Assembly (NCBI RefSeq): GCF_014042365.1
Contig: NZ_JACEZS010000008.1
Span: forward strand, 124,001-188,000
Reading direction: 5' to 3'
Length of the DNA stretch: 64,000 nucleotides
Origin: Rugamonas fusca
Lineage (GTDB): Bacteria; Pseudomonadota; Gammaproteobacteria; Burkholderiales; Burkholderiaceae_D
Position numbers and translations under genes: made by a program. This document shows, one piece after another, positions 28,001 to 35,155 of this stretch. Each line of letters opens with the position of its first letter. Position 1 is the first letter of the stretch. The notes under the pieces were generated by a model. It saw only the letters and a program-made list of their open reading frames with translations, was not told the DNA's origin and searched no databases.

Positions 28001-31000
28001 TGACGGCGCCATCACCGTGACTGTCGCCGCCACCGACGCGGCCGGCAACCACGCCAGCGGCGCAAGCGCATCCACCACGCTCGACACGACAGCCGATGCT
28101 GGCGGCGACCTGGCCGTCCACGTCAGCGACAGCCTGGTGAACAACGCCGAGAAAGGCACCGTCGCCTACACGGTGTCCGGCCTCGACGCCGACGCCTCGG
28201 CCACCGTCATCTTCAGCGATGGCACCAACACCGTCACCGGCAGCGGCGGCACGGCCGATTTGTCCACGCTCACTGACGGCGCCATCACCGTGACTGTCGC
28301 CGCCACCGACACAGCCGGGAACCACGCCAGCGGCGCAAGCGCATCCACCACGCTCGACACGACAGCCGATGCTGGCGGCGATCTGGCCGTCCACGTCAGC
28401 GACAGCCTGGTGAACAACGCCGAGAAAGGCACAGTCGCCTACACGGTGTCCGGCCTCGACGCCGACGCCTCGGCCACCGTCATCTTCAGCGATGGCACCA
28501 ACACTGTCACCGGCAGCGGTGGCACGGCTGACCTGTCCACGCTCTCTGACGGCGCCATCACCGTGACTGTCGCCGCCACCGACACAGCCGGCAACCACGC
28601 CAGCGGCGCAAGCGCCTCCACCACGCTCGACACGACAGCCGATGCTGGCGGCGATCTGGCCGTCCACGTCGGCGAAAGCCTGGTGAACCATGCCGAGAAA
28701 GGTGCCGTCGCCTACACGGTGTCCGGCCTCGATGCCGACGCCACGGCCACCGTCATCTTCAGCGATGGCACCAACACCGTCACCGGCAGCGGCGGCACGG
28801 CCGATTTGTCCACGCTCACTGACGGCGCCATCACCGTGACTGTCGCCGCCACCGACACAGCCGGGAACCACGCCAGCGGCGCAAGCGCATCCACCACGCT
28901 CGACACGACAGCCGATGCTGGCGGCGATCTGGCCGTCCACGTCAGCGACAGCCTGGTGAACAACGCCGAGAAAGGCACAGTCGCCTACACGGTGTCCGGC
29001 CTCGACGCCGACGCCTCGGCCACCGTCATCTTCAGCGATGGCACCAACACTGTCACCGGCAGCGGTGGCACGGCTGACCTGTCCACGCTCTCTGACGGCG
29101 CCATCACCGTGACTGTCGCCGCCACCGACACAGCCGGCAACCACGCCAGCGGCGCAAGCGCCTCCACCACGCTCGACACGACAGCCGATGCTGGCGGCGA
29201 TCTGGCCGTCCACGTCGGCGAAAGCCTGGTGAACCATGCCGAGAAAGGTGCCGTCGCCTACACGGTGTCCGGCCTCGATGCCGACGCCACGGCCACCGTC
29301 ATCTTCAGCGATGGCACCAACACCGTCACCGGCAGCGGCGGCACGGCCGACCTGTCCACGCTCTCTGACGGCGCCATCACCGTGACTGTCGCCGCCACCG
29401 ACGCGGCCGGCAACCACGCCAGCGGCGCAAGCGCATCCACCACGCTCGACACGACAGCCGATGCTGGCGGCGACCTGGCCGTCCACGTCGGCGACAGCCT
29501 GCTGAACAATGCCGAGAAAGGTGCCGTCGCCTACACGATGTCCGGCCTCGACGCCGACGCCACGGCCACCGTCATCTTCAGCGATGGCACCAACACCGTT
29601 ACCGGCAGCGGCGGCACGGCCGATTTGTCCACGCTCACTGACGGCGCCATCACCGTGACTGTCGCCGCCACCGATACAGCCGGCAACCACGCCAGCGGCG
29701 CAAGCGCCTCCACCACGCTCGACACGACAGCCGATGCTGGCGGCGACCTGGCCGTCCACGTCGGCGACAGCCTGGTGAACAACGCCGAGAAAGCCAGCGT
29801 GGCCTACACCGTGACCGGCCTCGATGCCGATGCCACGGCCACCGTCATCTTCAGCGATGGCACCAACACTGTCACCGGCAGCGGTGGCACGGCCGATTTG
29901 TCCACGCTCTCTGACGGCGCCATCACCGTTACTGTCGCCGCCACCGACGCGGCCGGCAACCACGCCAGCGGCGCAAGCGCATCCACCACGCTCGACACGA
30001 CAGCCGATGCTGGCGGCGACCTGGCCGTCCACGTCAGCGACAGCCTGGTGAACAACGCCGAGAAAGGCACCGTCGCCTACACGGTGTCCGGCCTCGACGC
30101 CGACGCCACGGCCACCGTCATCTTCAGCGATGGCACCAACACCGTTACCGGCAGCGGCGGCACGGCCGATTTGTCCACGCTCACTGACGGCGCCATCACC
30201 GTGACTGTCGCCGCCACCGACACAGCCGGCAACCACGCCAACGGCGCCGGCGCCAACGCCACGCTCGACACCACGGCCGACGCGGGTGCCAACCTGGCCG
30301 TGACCGTCGCCGACCATGCCATCAACAATGCCGAGAAAGCGGCCGTGGCCTACACGGTGCTGGGCCTGGACGGCGATGCCAACGCCACCATCACCTTCAG
30401 CGACGGCAGCCACAGCGTGCTGGGCGCGAACGGCGTCGCGGACTTGAGCACGCTGACGGATGGCCCCATCAGCGTCTCCATCAGCGCGAACGACCTGGCG
30501 GGCAACTCGGCGGCCGGCGCCGGCACCAGCCTGGCGCTCGACACCCACGGCCCCGCCTTCAGTTCCGCCAGCACGGCCTCCATTGCCGAGAACACGGGCG
30601 CCAGCCAGGTGGTCTACGCGGCCGCGGCCAGCGACGCGCATGCCATCACCTACAGCCTGCTCGGCAACAACAACGATGACGCGGCCGCCTTCACCATCGG
30701 TGCCAACGGCGCCGTCACGCTGACCGCCAATCCCGACTTCGAAACCAAGAGCAGCTACCACTTCACCGTGCTGGCCACGGACAGCTTCGGCAACGCGAGC
30801 CAGCAAGCCGTCACGCTGGGCATCACCGACGTCAACGAAGCGCCCACCGCCTCGCCCGTCAGCTTGACCACTATCGAGAACGCCGTCATCACCACCTCGC
30901 TCTCCAACGCCGTCAGCGACGTGGACGCGGGCGACACGCTGAGCTTCGCGCTGGCCTCCGGCACGGTGTCGCTGTCCTGGAGCGCGGACTCGACGTCGCA

Positions 31001-31763
31001 GTCGCTGATCAATCCCGTCACCCACGCGGCCGTCAGCCTGGCCACGCTGGCGGCGCAAGCCACATTGTCGGCCGATGGCAGCAACCTGACCATCACCACC
31101 CCGACGGAACTGGACTGGATGACCACCGGCCAGGTCATCCGCGCCACGCTGAACTATACGGTGACCGACCACGGCGGCCTGTCGGGCAGCGACAGCATCG
31201 CGCTGCTGATCAACGGTTCGACGGCCGACAAGGGCGTCAATCTCGTCGGCGGCAACGGTAACGATAGCTTGTCGGGCAACGCCACCAACAACGCGGAAGA
31301 CGTGCTGCAAGGCGGGAACGGCAACGACACGCTGACCGGCTACGGCGGCACCGACGCCCTGTACGGCGGCAACGGCGACGACAAGCTGTCGGGCGGCGCC
31401 GGCATCGACTACCTGTACGGCGACCTGGGCAACGACACGCTCGACGGCGGCACGGAAGGCGATTACCTGTTCGGCGGCAAAGGCAACGATATTCTCACCG
31501 GCGGCAGCGGCGCCGACAAGTTCGTGTTCGAACCGCAGTTCGGCAACGACCGCATCACGGACTTCCACCTGGCCGAAGGCGACAAGCTGTATTTCGCCGA
31601 CATCCTGTCCACGCCCATGACGGCCGACGCCTTCGTGGCGAAATACGTGACAGACACGGGCAACGACCTGCTGATCAGCCTGCCGGGCGGCTCGATCGTG
31701 CTGGTGGGCGTGGCCAGCGTTAGCGGACTGGCCGCCGCCATCAACTTCGGCATGCCATCGTAG
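25038..31763 (+). CDS. Giant DUF4347 / Ig-like repeat / RTX adhesin
   Basis: A 2241-residue surface or secreted adhesin-like protein. Order: DUF4347 domain (about 1-245, with VVSHGSPG and LLYGCDVA); about four bacterial Ig-like domains (246-650); thirteen 91-residue repeats (about 651-1834) with the core NNAEKGTVAYTVSGLDADA and the closing ATDTAGNHASGASAS; two cadherin-like domains (about 1835-2060, DVNEAP); about nine RTX nonapeptides (about 2065-2165, GGNGNDTL) that bind calcium; and a short hydrophobic C-terminus typical of type I secretion substrates. There is no N-terminal signal peptide, and no type I transporter is in the window. It is flanked by a LuxR-type regulator and a hybrid kinase. 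DUF4347 is of unknown function; adhesion or biofilm is inferred from architecture. Confidence 0.85.
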   Translation: MATIRTVFIDSALSDAASLAAQYDANVFDVVMLDGATPGPQQIQDWISAHGASTAAINVVSASASLNGLFTPRVVFVDPSVADYQSIIAATPANATIVVLDAAKDGVQQIHDFLAHNTGLVAAIDIVTNLASVDVVSHGSPGEIHLGTTVLNADNMAAYSATLADIGSHLTTGADILLYGCDVAAGATGQQFITSLAAATGADVAASTDLTGAAAAGGDWVLEASTGTIETAAISDATYSGTLDNATAVTAFTMSADSGTSATDFVTNVATQTISGIFTASTNNSQVPTVYVSTDGSGATRTAATVTYPTSAAAGTFTATVTLAAGAGKSIQFWGAANGNNPLGSTHAYTLDTTAPATTVNTVAFSNDSGSSASDFNTNVAGQTISGTLSANTASGEVVKISLDNGASWQTASNTVGSNSYSLSGVTLTGSNTLKVQVEDAAGNAGPAHAQAYVLDTAAPAAGTLAFTSLADSGAAGDGITNDNSFGLALTGNEAGAAVVYQVSTDGGAHWNATGTNQTALADGSYQFRAQVTDTAGNSATAAAISVTIDTAAPGAPVITGFADNSGSPADTISNDNTPTLTVTAEADTTVAIYQDGVLVGSATQTAPHSGVYTYTSAALADGSYNFTAKASDAAGNASAASATQQVKVDTTADAGADLAVHVSDSLVNNAEKGAVAFTVSGLDADASATTTFSDGSHTVTASGTSGTVNLSALGDGAITVTVAATDAAGNHASGASASTTLDTTADAGGDLAVHVGDSLVNNAEKGAVAYTVSGLDADATSTVIFSDGTNTVTGSGGTADLSTLSDGAISVTISATDTAGNHASGASASTTLDTTADAGGDLAVHVSDSLLNNAEKGTVAYTVSGLDADATATVIFSDGTNTVTGSGGTADLSTLTDGAITVTVAATDTAGNHASGASASTTLDTTADAGGDLAVHVGDSLVNNAEKGTVAYTVSGLDADASATVIFSDGTNTVTGSGGTADLSTLTDGAITVTVAATDAAGNHASGASASTTLDTTADAGGDLAVHVSDSLVNNAEKGTVAYTVSGLDADASATVIFSDGTNTVTGSGGTADLSTLTDGAITVTVAATDTAGNHASGASASTTLDTTADAGGDLAVHVSDSLVNNAEKGTVAYTVSGLDADASATVIFSDGTNTVTGSGGTADLSTLSDGAITVTVAATDTAGNHASGASASTTLDTTADAGGDLAVHVGESLVNHAEKGAVAYTVSGLDADATATVIFSDGTNTVTGSGGTADLSTLTDGAITVTVAATDTAGNHASGASASTTLDTTADAGGDLAVHVSDSLVNNAEKGTVAYTVSGLDADASATVIFSDGTNTVTGSGGTADLSTLSDGAITVTVAATDTAGNHASGASASTTLDTTADAGGDLAVHVGESLVNHAEKGAVAYTVSGLDADATATVIFSDGTNTVTGSGGTADLSTLSDGAITVTVAATDAAGNHASGASASTTLDTTADAGGDLAVHVGDSLLNNAEKGAVAYTMSGLDADATATVIFSDGTNTVTGSGGTADLSTLTDGAITVTVAATDTAGNHASGASASTTLDTTADAGGDLAVHVGDSLVNNAEKASVAYTVTGLDADATATVIFSDGTNTVTGSGGTADLSTLSDGAITVTVAATDAAGNHASGASASTTLDTTADAGGDLAVHVSDSLVNNAEKGTVAYTVSGLDADATATVIFSDGTNTVTGSGGTADLSTLTDGAITVTVAATDTAGNHANGAGANATLDTTADAGANLAVTVADHAINNAEKAAVAYTVLGLDGDANATITFSDGSHSVLGANGVADLSTLTDGPISVSISANDLAGNSAAGAGTSLALDTHGPAFSSASTASIAENTGASQVVYAAAASDAHAITYSLLGNNNDDAAAFTIGANGAVTLTANPDFETKSSYHFTVLATDSFGNASQQAVTLGITDVNEAPTASPVSLTTIENAVITTSLSNAVSDVDAGDTLSFALASGTVSLSWSADSTSQSLINPVTHAAVSLATLAAQATLSADGSNLTITTPTELDWMTTGQVIRATLNYTVTDHGGLSGSDSIALLINGSTADKGVNLVGGNGNDSLSGNATNNAEDVLQGGNGNDTLTGYGGTDALYGGNGDDKLSGGAGIDYLYGDLGNDTLDGGTEGDYLFGGKGNDILTGGSGADKFVFEPQFGNDRITDFHLAEGDKLYFADILSTPMTADAFVAKYVTDTGNDLLISLPGGSIVLVGVASVSGLAAAINFGMPS
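26991..30539 (+). repeat. Thirteen tandem 273-bp repeats inside the adhesin gene
   Basis: The period is exactly 273 bp (91 codons). Units 2-12 are nearly identical in DNA; the first and thirteenth are diverged (unit 1 is two residues longer in the middle of the same pattern, unit 13 has AVTVADHAINNAEK). Differences between units are few and often silent, showing gene conversion or recent amplification. Copy number may vary among strains. Confidence 0.9.
28198..29350 (+). repeat. Exact two-unit duplication in the adhesin repeats
   Basis: Bases 28198-28804 and 28744-29350 are identical over 607 bp at an offset of 546 bp, two repeat units. Rare shared variants mark the block, such as NHAEK in place of NNAEK and the gccggga codon change. 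It is bounded by mismatches on both sides, indicating one recent duplication. Confidence 0.9.
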
Positions 31764-31773
31764 GCGGGCCGGT

Positions 31774-31798
31774 CCGGGTGGGCGCCATGCCCACCCGG
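31774..31798. terminator. Bidirectional hairpin between adhesin and kinase genes
   Basis: ccgggtgggc and gcccacccgg form a perfect 10-bp stem around gccat in the 39-base gap between the convergent adhesin and kinase genes. There is no T-tract on either strand, but position and strength fit a shared terminator. Confidence 0.5.
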
Positions 31799-31802
31799 CC
31801 GC

Positions 31803-33506
31803 CTAGCTGTACTGCCCGGCCAGGCTGGCCACCACGGACAGCAGTTCGGCCGGGTCCACCGGCTTGGCCAGGTGCGCCTGGAAACCGGCCTTCAGGCTGC
31901 GTACCCGGTCCTCCGAGCGGGCGAACGCGCTCAAGGCCACCACTGGGCGCGTGTCGCCGCGCCCGCGCAGGGCGGCGATGAAGTCGTAGCCATCCTGGCC
32001 CGGCATGCCGATGTCGCAGATGATTACGTGGGGATCGCCGCGCTCCACGGCGGCCAGCGCTGCGTCCACCGAGGCGGCGCAGACGGGCTGGGCCCGCTGC
32101 TGCTGCAGCAATTGCTGCAGCAGCCCGCGCGCATCGGGCTCGTCGTCCACCACCAGCACCCGCAGGCCATCGAGCGCCGGCAAGGCTGCGGGCGCCTCGG
32201 TCCGGCTGCCGGCGCGCTCGCGCACGGCACGCGCCTCGGCCTCGTTGCGCACCCGGATCGGCAGGCTGACGCAAAAGGTGGTGCCCTGCCCCGCCCCCGC
32301 GCTGCTGACGCTGATGTGGCCGCCATGCAGCTCGATCAGGTTCTTGGCTACGGCCAGGCCCACGCCCAGGCCGCCATGCCGGCGCCGCGTGGACGAGTCG
32401 GCCTGGCTGAAACGCTCGAACACGAACGGCAGGAAGTCCTCGGGGATGCCTTCGCCCGTGTCGGCGATGGTGAGCACCATGTGGCTGCCGGCCTGTTCCA
32501 GCAGCACGCTGATGCGGCCCTGCCTGGGGGTGAACTTGACGGCGTTGGTGAGCAGGTTCCACAACACCTGCTGCAGGCGGGCCGGATCGCCGCTGACCAG
32601 GGGCGCGGCCGGGTCGGCCACGTATTCCAGCTCGATGTGCTTCGACTCGGCGGCCGGCATGATCGACTCCACGGCGGCACCGATCACCGTGGCCAGCTCA
32701 ACCGGCTGCATCTCTAGCCGTATCTTGCCCGACGCGATGGAGGACAGGTCCAGCAACTCGTCGATGAGCCGGGTTTGCAGGCGCACGTTACGGTCGATCA
32801 CTTCAATGCCTTTGCGCACGATGGCCGCATCCTCGTAATTGCTGTCGAGGATCTGGGTCCAGCCGAAGATGGAATTGAGGGGCGTACGCAACTCGTGCGA
32901 CAACGTGAGCAGGAACTCATCCTTCATCAGGCTGACGCGCTCGGCCTCCTTGCGTCCGGCCCGCTCCTTGACCAGCAACTCGTTGACCTCGCGCTGGGCG
33001 GCCAACACTTCGGCCGTGCGCTCGGCCACGCGCAATTCCAGGCTTTCGTTCAGGGCCACCAGGGCCGTCTCGACCCGCTTGCGCTCGGCCAGCTCACGCT
33101 CGCGGTCCTGCAGGGCCTGGTTCAGCTGGCGCATGCTGGGGATCTGCAGCGCCTTGGGCACGAGCGGCCACAGCAGGATTGCCGTGATGATGGACACGGC
33201 GGCCGTGACGGCCTTGAGCAAGGCATCGACCCAGTAGTCGGGGTGCCAGATGGTCCAGACGGCCAGGAAATGGGTGGTGCCGCAGGCGAAAATGAAGATC
33301 GAGAAGCAAACGAAGATCCACGAGAATTGCAGGTCGCTGCGCTTGCGCACGAAATACAGCATGGCCACCGGGATCGTGTAATACGCGAGGCCGATCATGG
33401 AATCGGACACTACATAGGTCCACAACAAATCTGGCGTCCACAGGTAACAATGCCCGTGGGGCATGAAGCCGTCTTCGCTGAAGAAATTCGCCAAAAAGCC
33501 CAACAT
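31803..33506 (-). CDS. Hybrid histidine kinase with ethylene-receptor-like membrane domain
   Basis: A 567-residue inner-membrane hybrid kinase. Residues about 25-115 hold three hydrophobic helices that align without gaps to the ethylene-binding domain of plant ETR1: Asp35, Tyr42, Ile45, Pro46 (DSMIGLAYYTIP) and the copper ligands Cys75 and His79 (ACGTTHF). A coiled-coil linker follows (124-195), then the HisKA domain with His204 (LSHELRTPL), the ATPase with NLLTNAVKF and DTGEGIP, and a C-terminal receiver with phospho-acceptor Asp498 (IICDIGMPG). It likely senses ethylene or a related small ligand through Cu(I); the ligand is inferred. It converges on the adhesin gene. No output regulator is adjacent. 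Confidence 0.85.
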   Translation of the reverse strand: MLGFLANFFSEDGFMPHGHCYLWTPDLLWTYVVSDSMIGLAYYTIPVAMLYFVRKRSDLQFSWIFVCFSIFIFACGTTHFLAVWTIWHPDYWVDALLKAVTAAVSIITAILLWPLVPKALQIPSMRQLNQALQDRERELAERKRVETALVALNESLELRVAERTAEVLAAQREVNELLVKERAGRKEAERVSLMKDEFLLTLSHELRTPLNSIFGWTQILDSNYEDAAIVRKGIEVIDRNVRLQTRLIDELLDLSSIASGKIRLEMQPVELATVIGAAVESIMPAAESKHIELEYVADPAAPLVSGDPARLQQVLWNLLTNAVKFTPRQGRISVLLEQAGSHMVLTIADTGEGIPEDFLPFVFERFSQADSSTRRRHGGLGVGLAVAKNLIELHGGHISVSSAGAGQGTTFCVSLPIRVRNEAEARAVRERAGSRTEAPAALPALDGLRVLVVDDEPDARGLLQQLLQQQRAQPVCAASVDAALAAVERGDPHVIICDIGMPGQDGYDFIAALRGRGDTRPVVALSAFARSEDRVRSLKAGFQAHLAKPVDPAELLSVVASLAGQYS

Positions 33507-33711
33507 ATGCCGTCTCCGCCTCGTTAATGCCTGCCGGATTGCGCCTGACGCCGTTGCTGCGAATACAGATTGTACTGATTTGTTACGCCATAAACAGCAA
33601 TTTGGAGAATCGTGTCACACCATGGTCGTCCGTCTGTTTTATCATAGACAAACATGCAAGCATGCGCGGACGACAAGCCGCGCGACGACACCAACACGGG
33701 AGGAATCAGCC

Positions 33712-33906
33712 ATGACACACGCCGCCTTGCCACCGAACGAGCTACCCATCTACCGCCTGCTGACGGGGCCGGACGATTCCGCCTTCTGCCGCCGCGTGAG
33801 CGAAGCGCTGGCGCTCGGCTACCAGTTGCACGGCTCGCCGGCAGCCACCTTCAACGGCAAGCAAGTGATCGTGTGCCAGGCCATCGTGTGGCCGGGAGCG
33901 GTCTAA
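33712..33906 (+). CDS. DUF1737 domain protein
   Basis: A 64-residue small protein of the DUF1737 family, recognised by YRLLTGPDDSAFCRRVSEAL, LGYQLHGSP and CQAIVWP. The ATG at 33712 has a GGGAGG ribosome site ten bases upstream. Function unknown; members are often encoded alone. Its stop overlaps tail-to-tail by three bases with the stop of the degraded ParE-type gene. Confidence 0.8.
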   Translation: MTHAALPPNELPIYRLLTGPDDSAFCRRVSEALALGYQLHGSPAATFNGKQVIVCQAIVWPGAV

Positions 33907-34190
33907 GGAGAATCGGAGGGCCACCGCCGTGCGGTGTGGGCCAGCGCCAGTACCCATACAACATCGTCACGGATTTCGTAAACGAGCCGGAAATGGGCAT
34001 AGGGGGCATGGGGTAACAGTTCGCGCGTGCCAGATATCTTGCCGGGGTGCCCCAGCTTTGGGTGTGTGGCCAGGTTATCCGCTGCGGCGCTGAACAACCC
34101 GTCCATGCGGATGGCGGCGTGCAGGCTATCGGCAGCGATATGATCCCAGACGTCGCAGCGGTCCTGCAGTGCTTGCGGCGTCCGGATGAC
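33903..34190 (-). pseudogene. ParE/RelE-type toxin relic without a start codon
   Basis: The frame from 34190 down encodes about 95 residues with clear ParE-family sequence: VIRTPQALQDR at the start, WDHIAADS, ELLPHAPYAHFRLVYEI and VVWVLALAHTARRWP at the end. No ATG, GTG or TTG occurs in frame between the upstream stop (near 34262) and Met29 of this frame, which is too late for a functional N-terminus. Just before the expected start lies a tandem hexamer (gatgcg x3, 34192-34209). No antitoxin gene is present. It is probably a decayed toxin; translation from Met29 (34106) would give 67 residues. Confidence 0.65.
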
Positions 34191-34259
34191 CGATGCGGAT
34201 GCGGATGCGGGAGCGCGTGACAGACGAAAAAAAGGCAGCGTCAGGCGCTGCCGTTGAGC

Positions 34260-34688
34260 TCAATGCCGGCCGCCGCAGCCGTGCGACTTGGGCGCCGAGG
34301 CGGCCAGCGTGGCGCCGGGCTCGCGGCCGCTGTCGCCTTCGAAACCGGCCGCGTGCAGACGGGCCAGGTAGTCGGTCCACAGTTGCGCCTGCTCGCGGCC
34401 CAGCTTGTACAGATAATCCCAGCTGTACAGGCCCGTGTTGTGGCCGTCCGTGAAGGTGGGCTGGACCGCGTAGTTGCCCACCGGGTCCAGCGCGGCGATG
34501 CCTACCTCGCGCTTGCCGACTTGCAGCACTTCCTGGCCCGCGCCGTGGCCGCGCACTTCGGCCGATGGCGAATACACGCGCAGCAATTCGAAGGGAATCG
34601 TGAAACTGGCGCCGTCGTCGAAGCTCACGTCGAGCATGCGCGACTTGTTGTGCACCGTGAGGCCGGTCGGCAGTGGGCTGTTACTCAT
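34260..34688 (-). CDS. DUF971 domain protein
   Basis: A 142-residue protein with the DUF971 fold (N-terminal domain of gamma-butyrobetaine hydroxylase-like proteins): LDVSFDDGASFTIPFELLRVYSPSAEV, VGNYAVQPTFTDGHNTGLYSWDYL split by the conserved gap, and WTDYLARL. The C-terminal 25 residues end in a His/Cys-containing HGCGGRH that could bind a metal. In betaproteobacteria it often lies near ubiE or in housekeeping clusters; its activity is unknown. It is 14 bases downstream of the HIT gene on the same strand. Confidence 0.8.
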   Translation of the reverse strand: MSNSPLPTGLTVHNKSRMLDVSFDDGASFTIPFELLRVYSPSAEVRGHGAGQEVLQVGKREVGIAALDPVGNYAVQPTFTDGHNTGLYSWDYLYKLGREQAQLWTDYLARLHAAGFEGDSGREPGATLAASAPKSHGCGGRH

Positions 34689-34702
34689 GGCTCAGGTCCC
34701 TT

Positions 34703-35155
34703 TCAGCCGCCCAGGCGGGCGACGATGTCGGCATGCAGTTGCGGCAGCAGCGCGCGGCGCGCGGCCAGCACTTCCGGCAGCGAGCTGCGCTGGGCTGCAG
34801 CCCAGGTCGGATGGGGGAAATGGGCGTCGTCCAGGTAGCGCGGGATCACGTGCCAGTGTACGTGCGGGGTCTGGTTGCCGAAGCTGGCCAGGTTGATTTT
34901 CTCCGGCAGCATGATTTCACGCTGGGCCAGTTCGACTTGCCATACGACATCCATGATCCAGTGCCGCTCGCGCGGCATCAGGTCGCTCATTTCCTTCACG
35001 TGGCTGTTCCAGATCACGCGGCAAAAGCCCGGATACTCAGGCTCGTCCACGGCGATCACGGACACCTGGGCATCGCGCCAGACCACGGTGCCAGCCGGCG
35101 CCGTGCCCTGGTCGATGGCCGCGTTCAGCTTGCACAGGTGGCAATGCGTCGTCAT
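34703..35155 (-). CDS. HIT-family protein
   Basis: A 150-residue histidine-triad nucleotide hydrolase/transferase. The HIT motif is HVHWHVIPR with the third His replaced in the usual HxHxH spacing, and an upstream CHLC pair (5-8) may bind zinc. Substrate is probably a nucleoside phosphoramidate or dinucleotide polyphosphate. The ATG overlaps the stop of the DUF3683 oxidoreductase (ATGA), so the two are translated together; DUF971 follows by 14 bases. Confidence 0.85.
   Translation of the reverse strand: MTTHCHLCKLNAAIDQGTAPAGTVVWRDAQVSVIAVDEPEYPGFCRVIWNSHVKEMSDLMPRERHWIMDVVWQVELAQREIMLPEKINLASFGNQTPHVHWHVIPRYLDDAHFPHPTWAAAQRSSLPEVLAARRALLPQLHADIVARLGG

Noticed and set aside
26991..30539. Tandem repeats considered as a CRISPR array
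   Set aside because: The unit is 273 bp without unique spacers and lies in frame within a large coding sequence.
24888..31568. A 2226-codon open frame on the minus strand, antisense to the adhesin
   Set aside because: It mirrors the adhesin's repeats (period a multiple of three) and its composition follows from GC-biased codons. It has no recognisable domain, and the plus-strand gene has clear DUF4347, Ig-like and RTX domains.
31803..33506. Considered as an MHYT- or MASE-type sensor
   Set aside because: The spacing of Asp, Tyr, Ile-Pro, Cys and His matches ETR1 exactly, and no MHYT motif is present.
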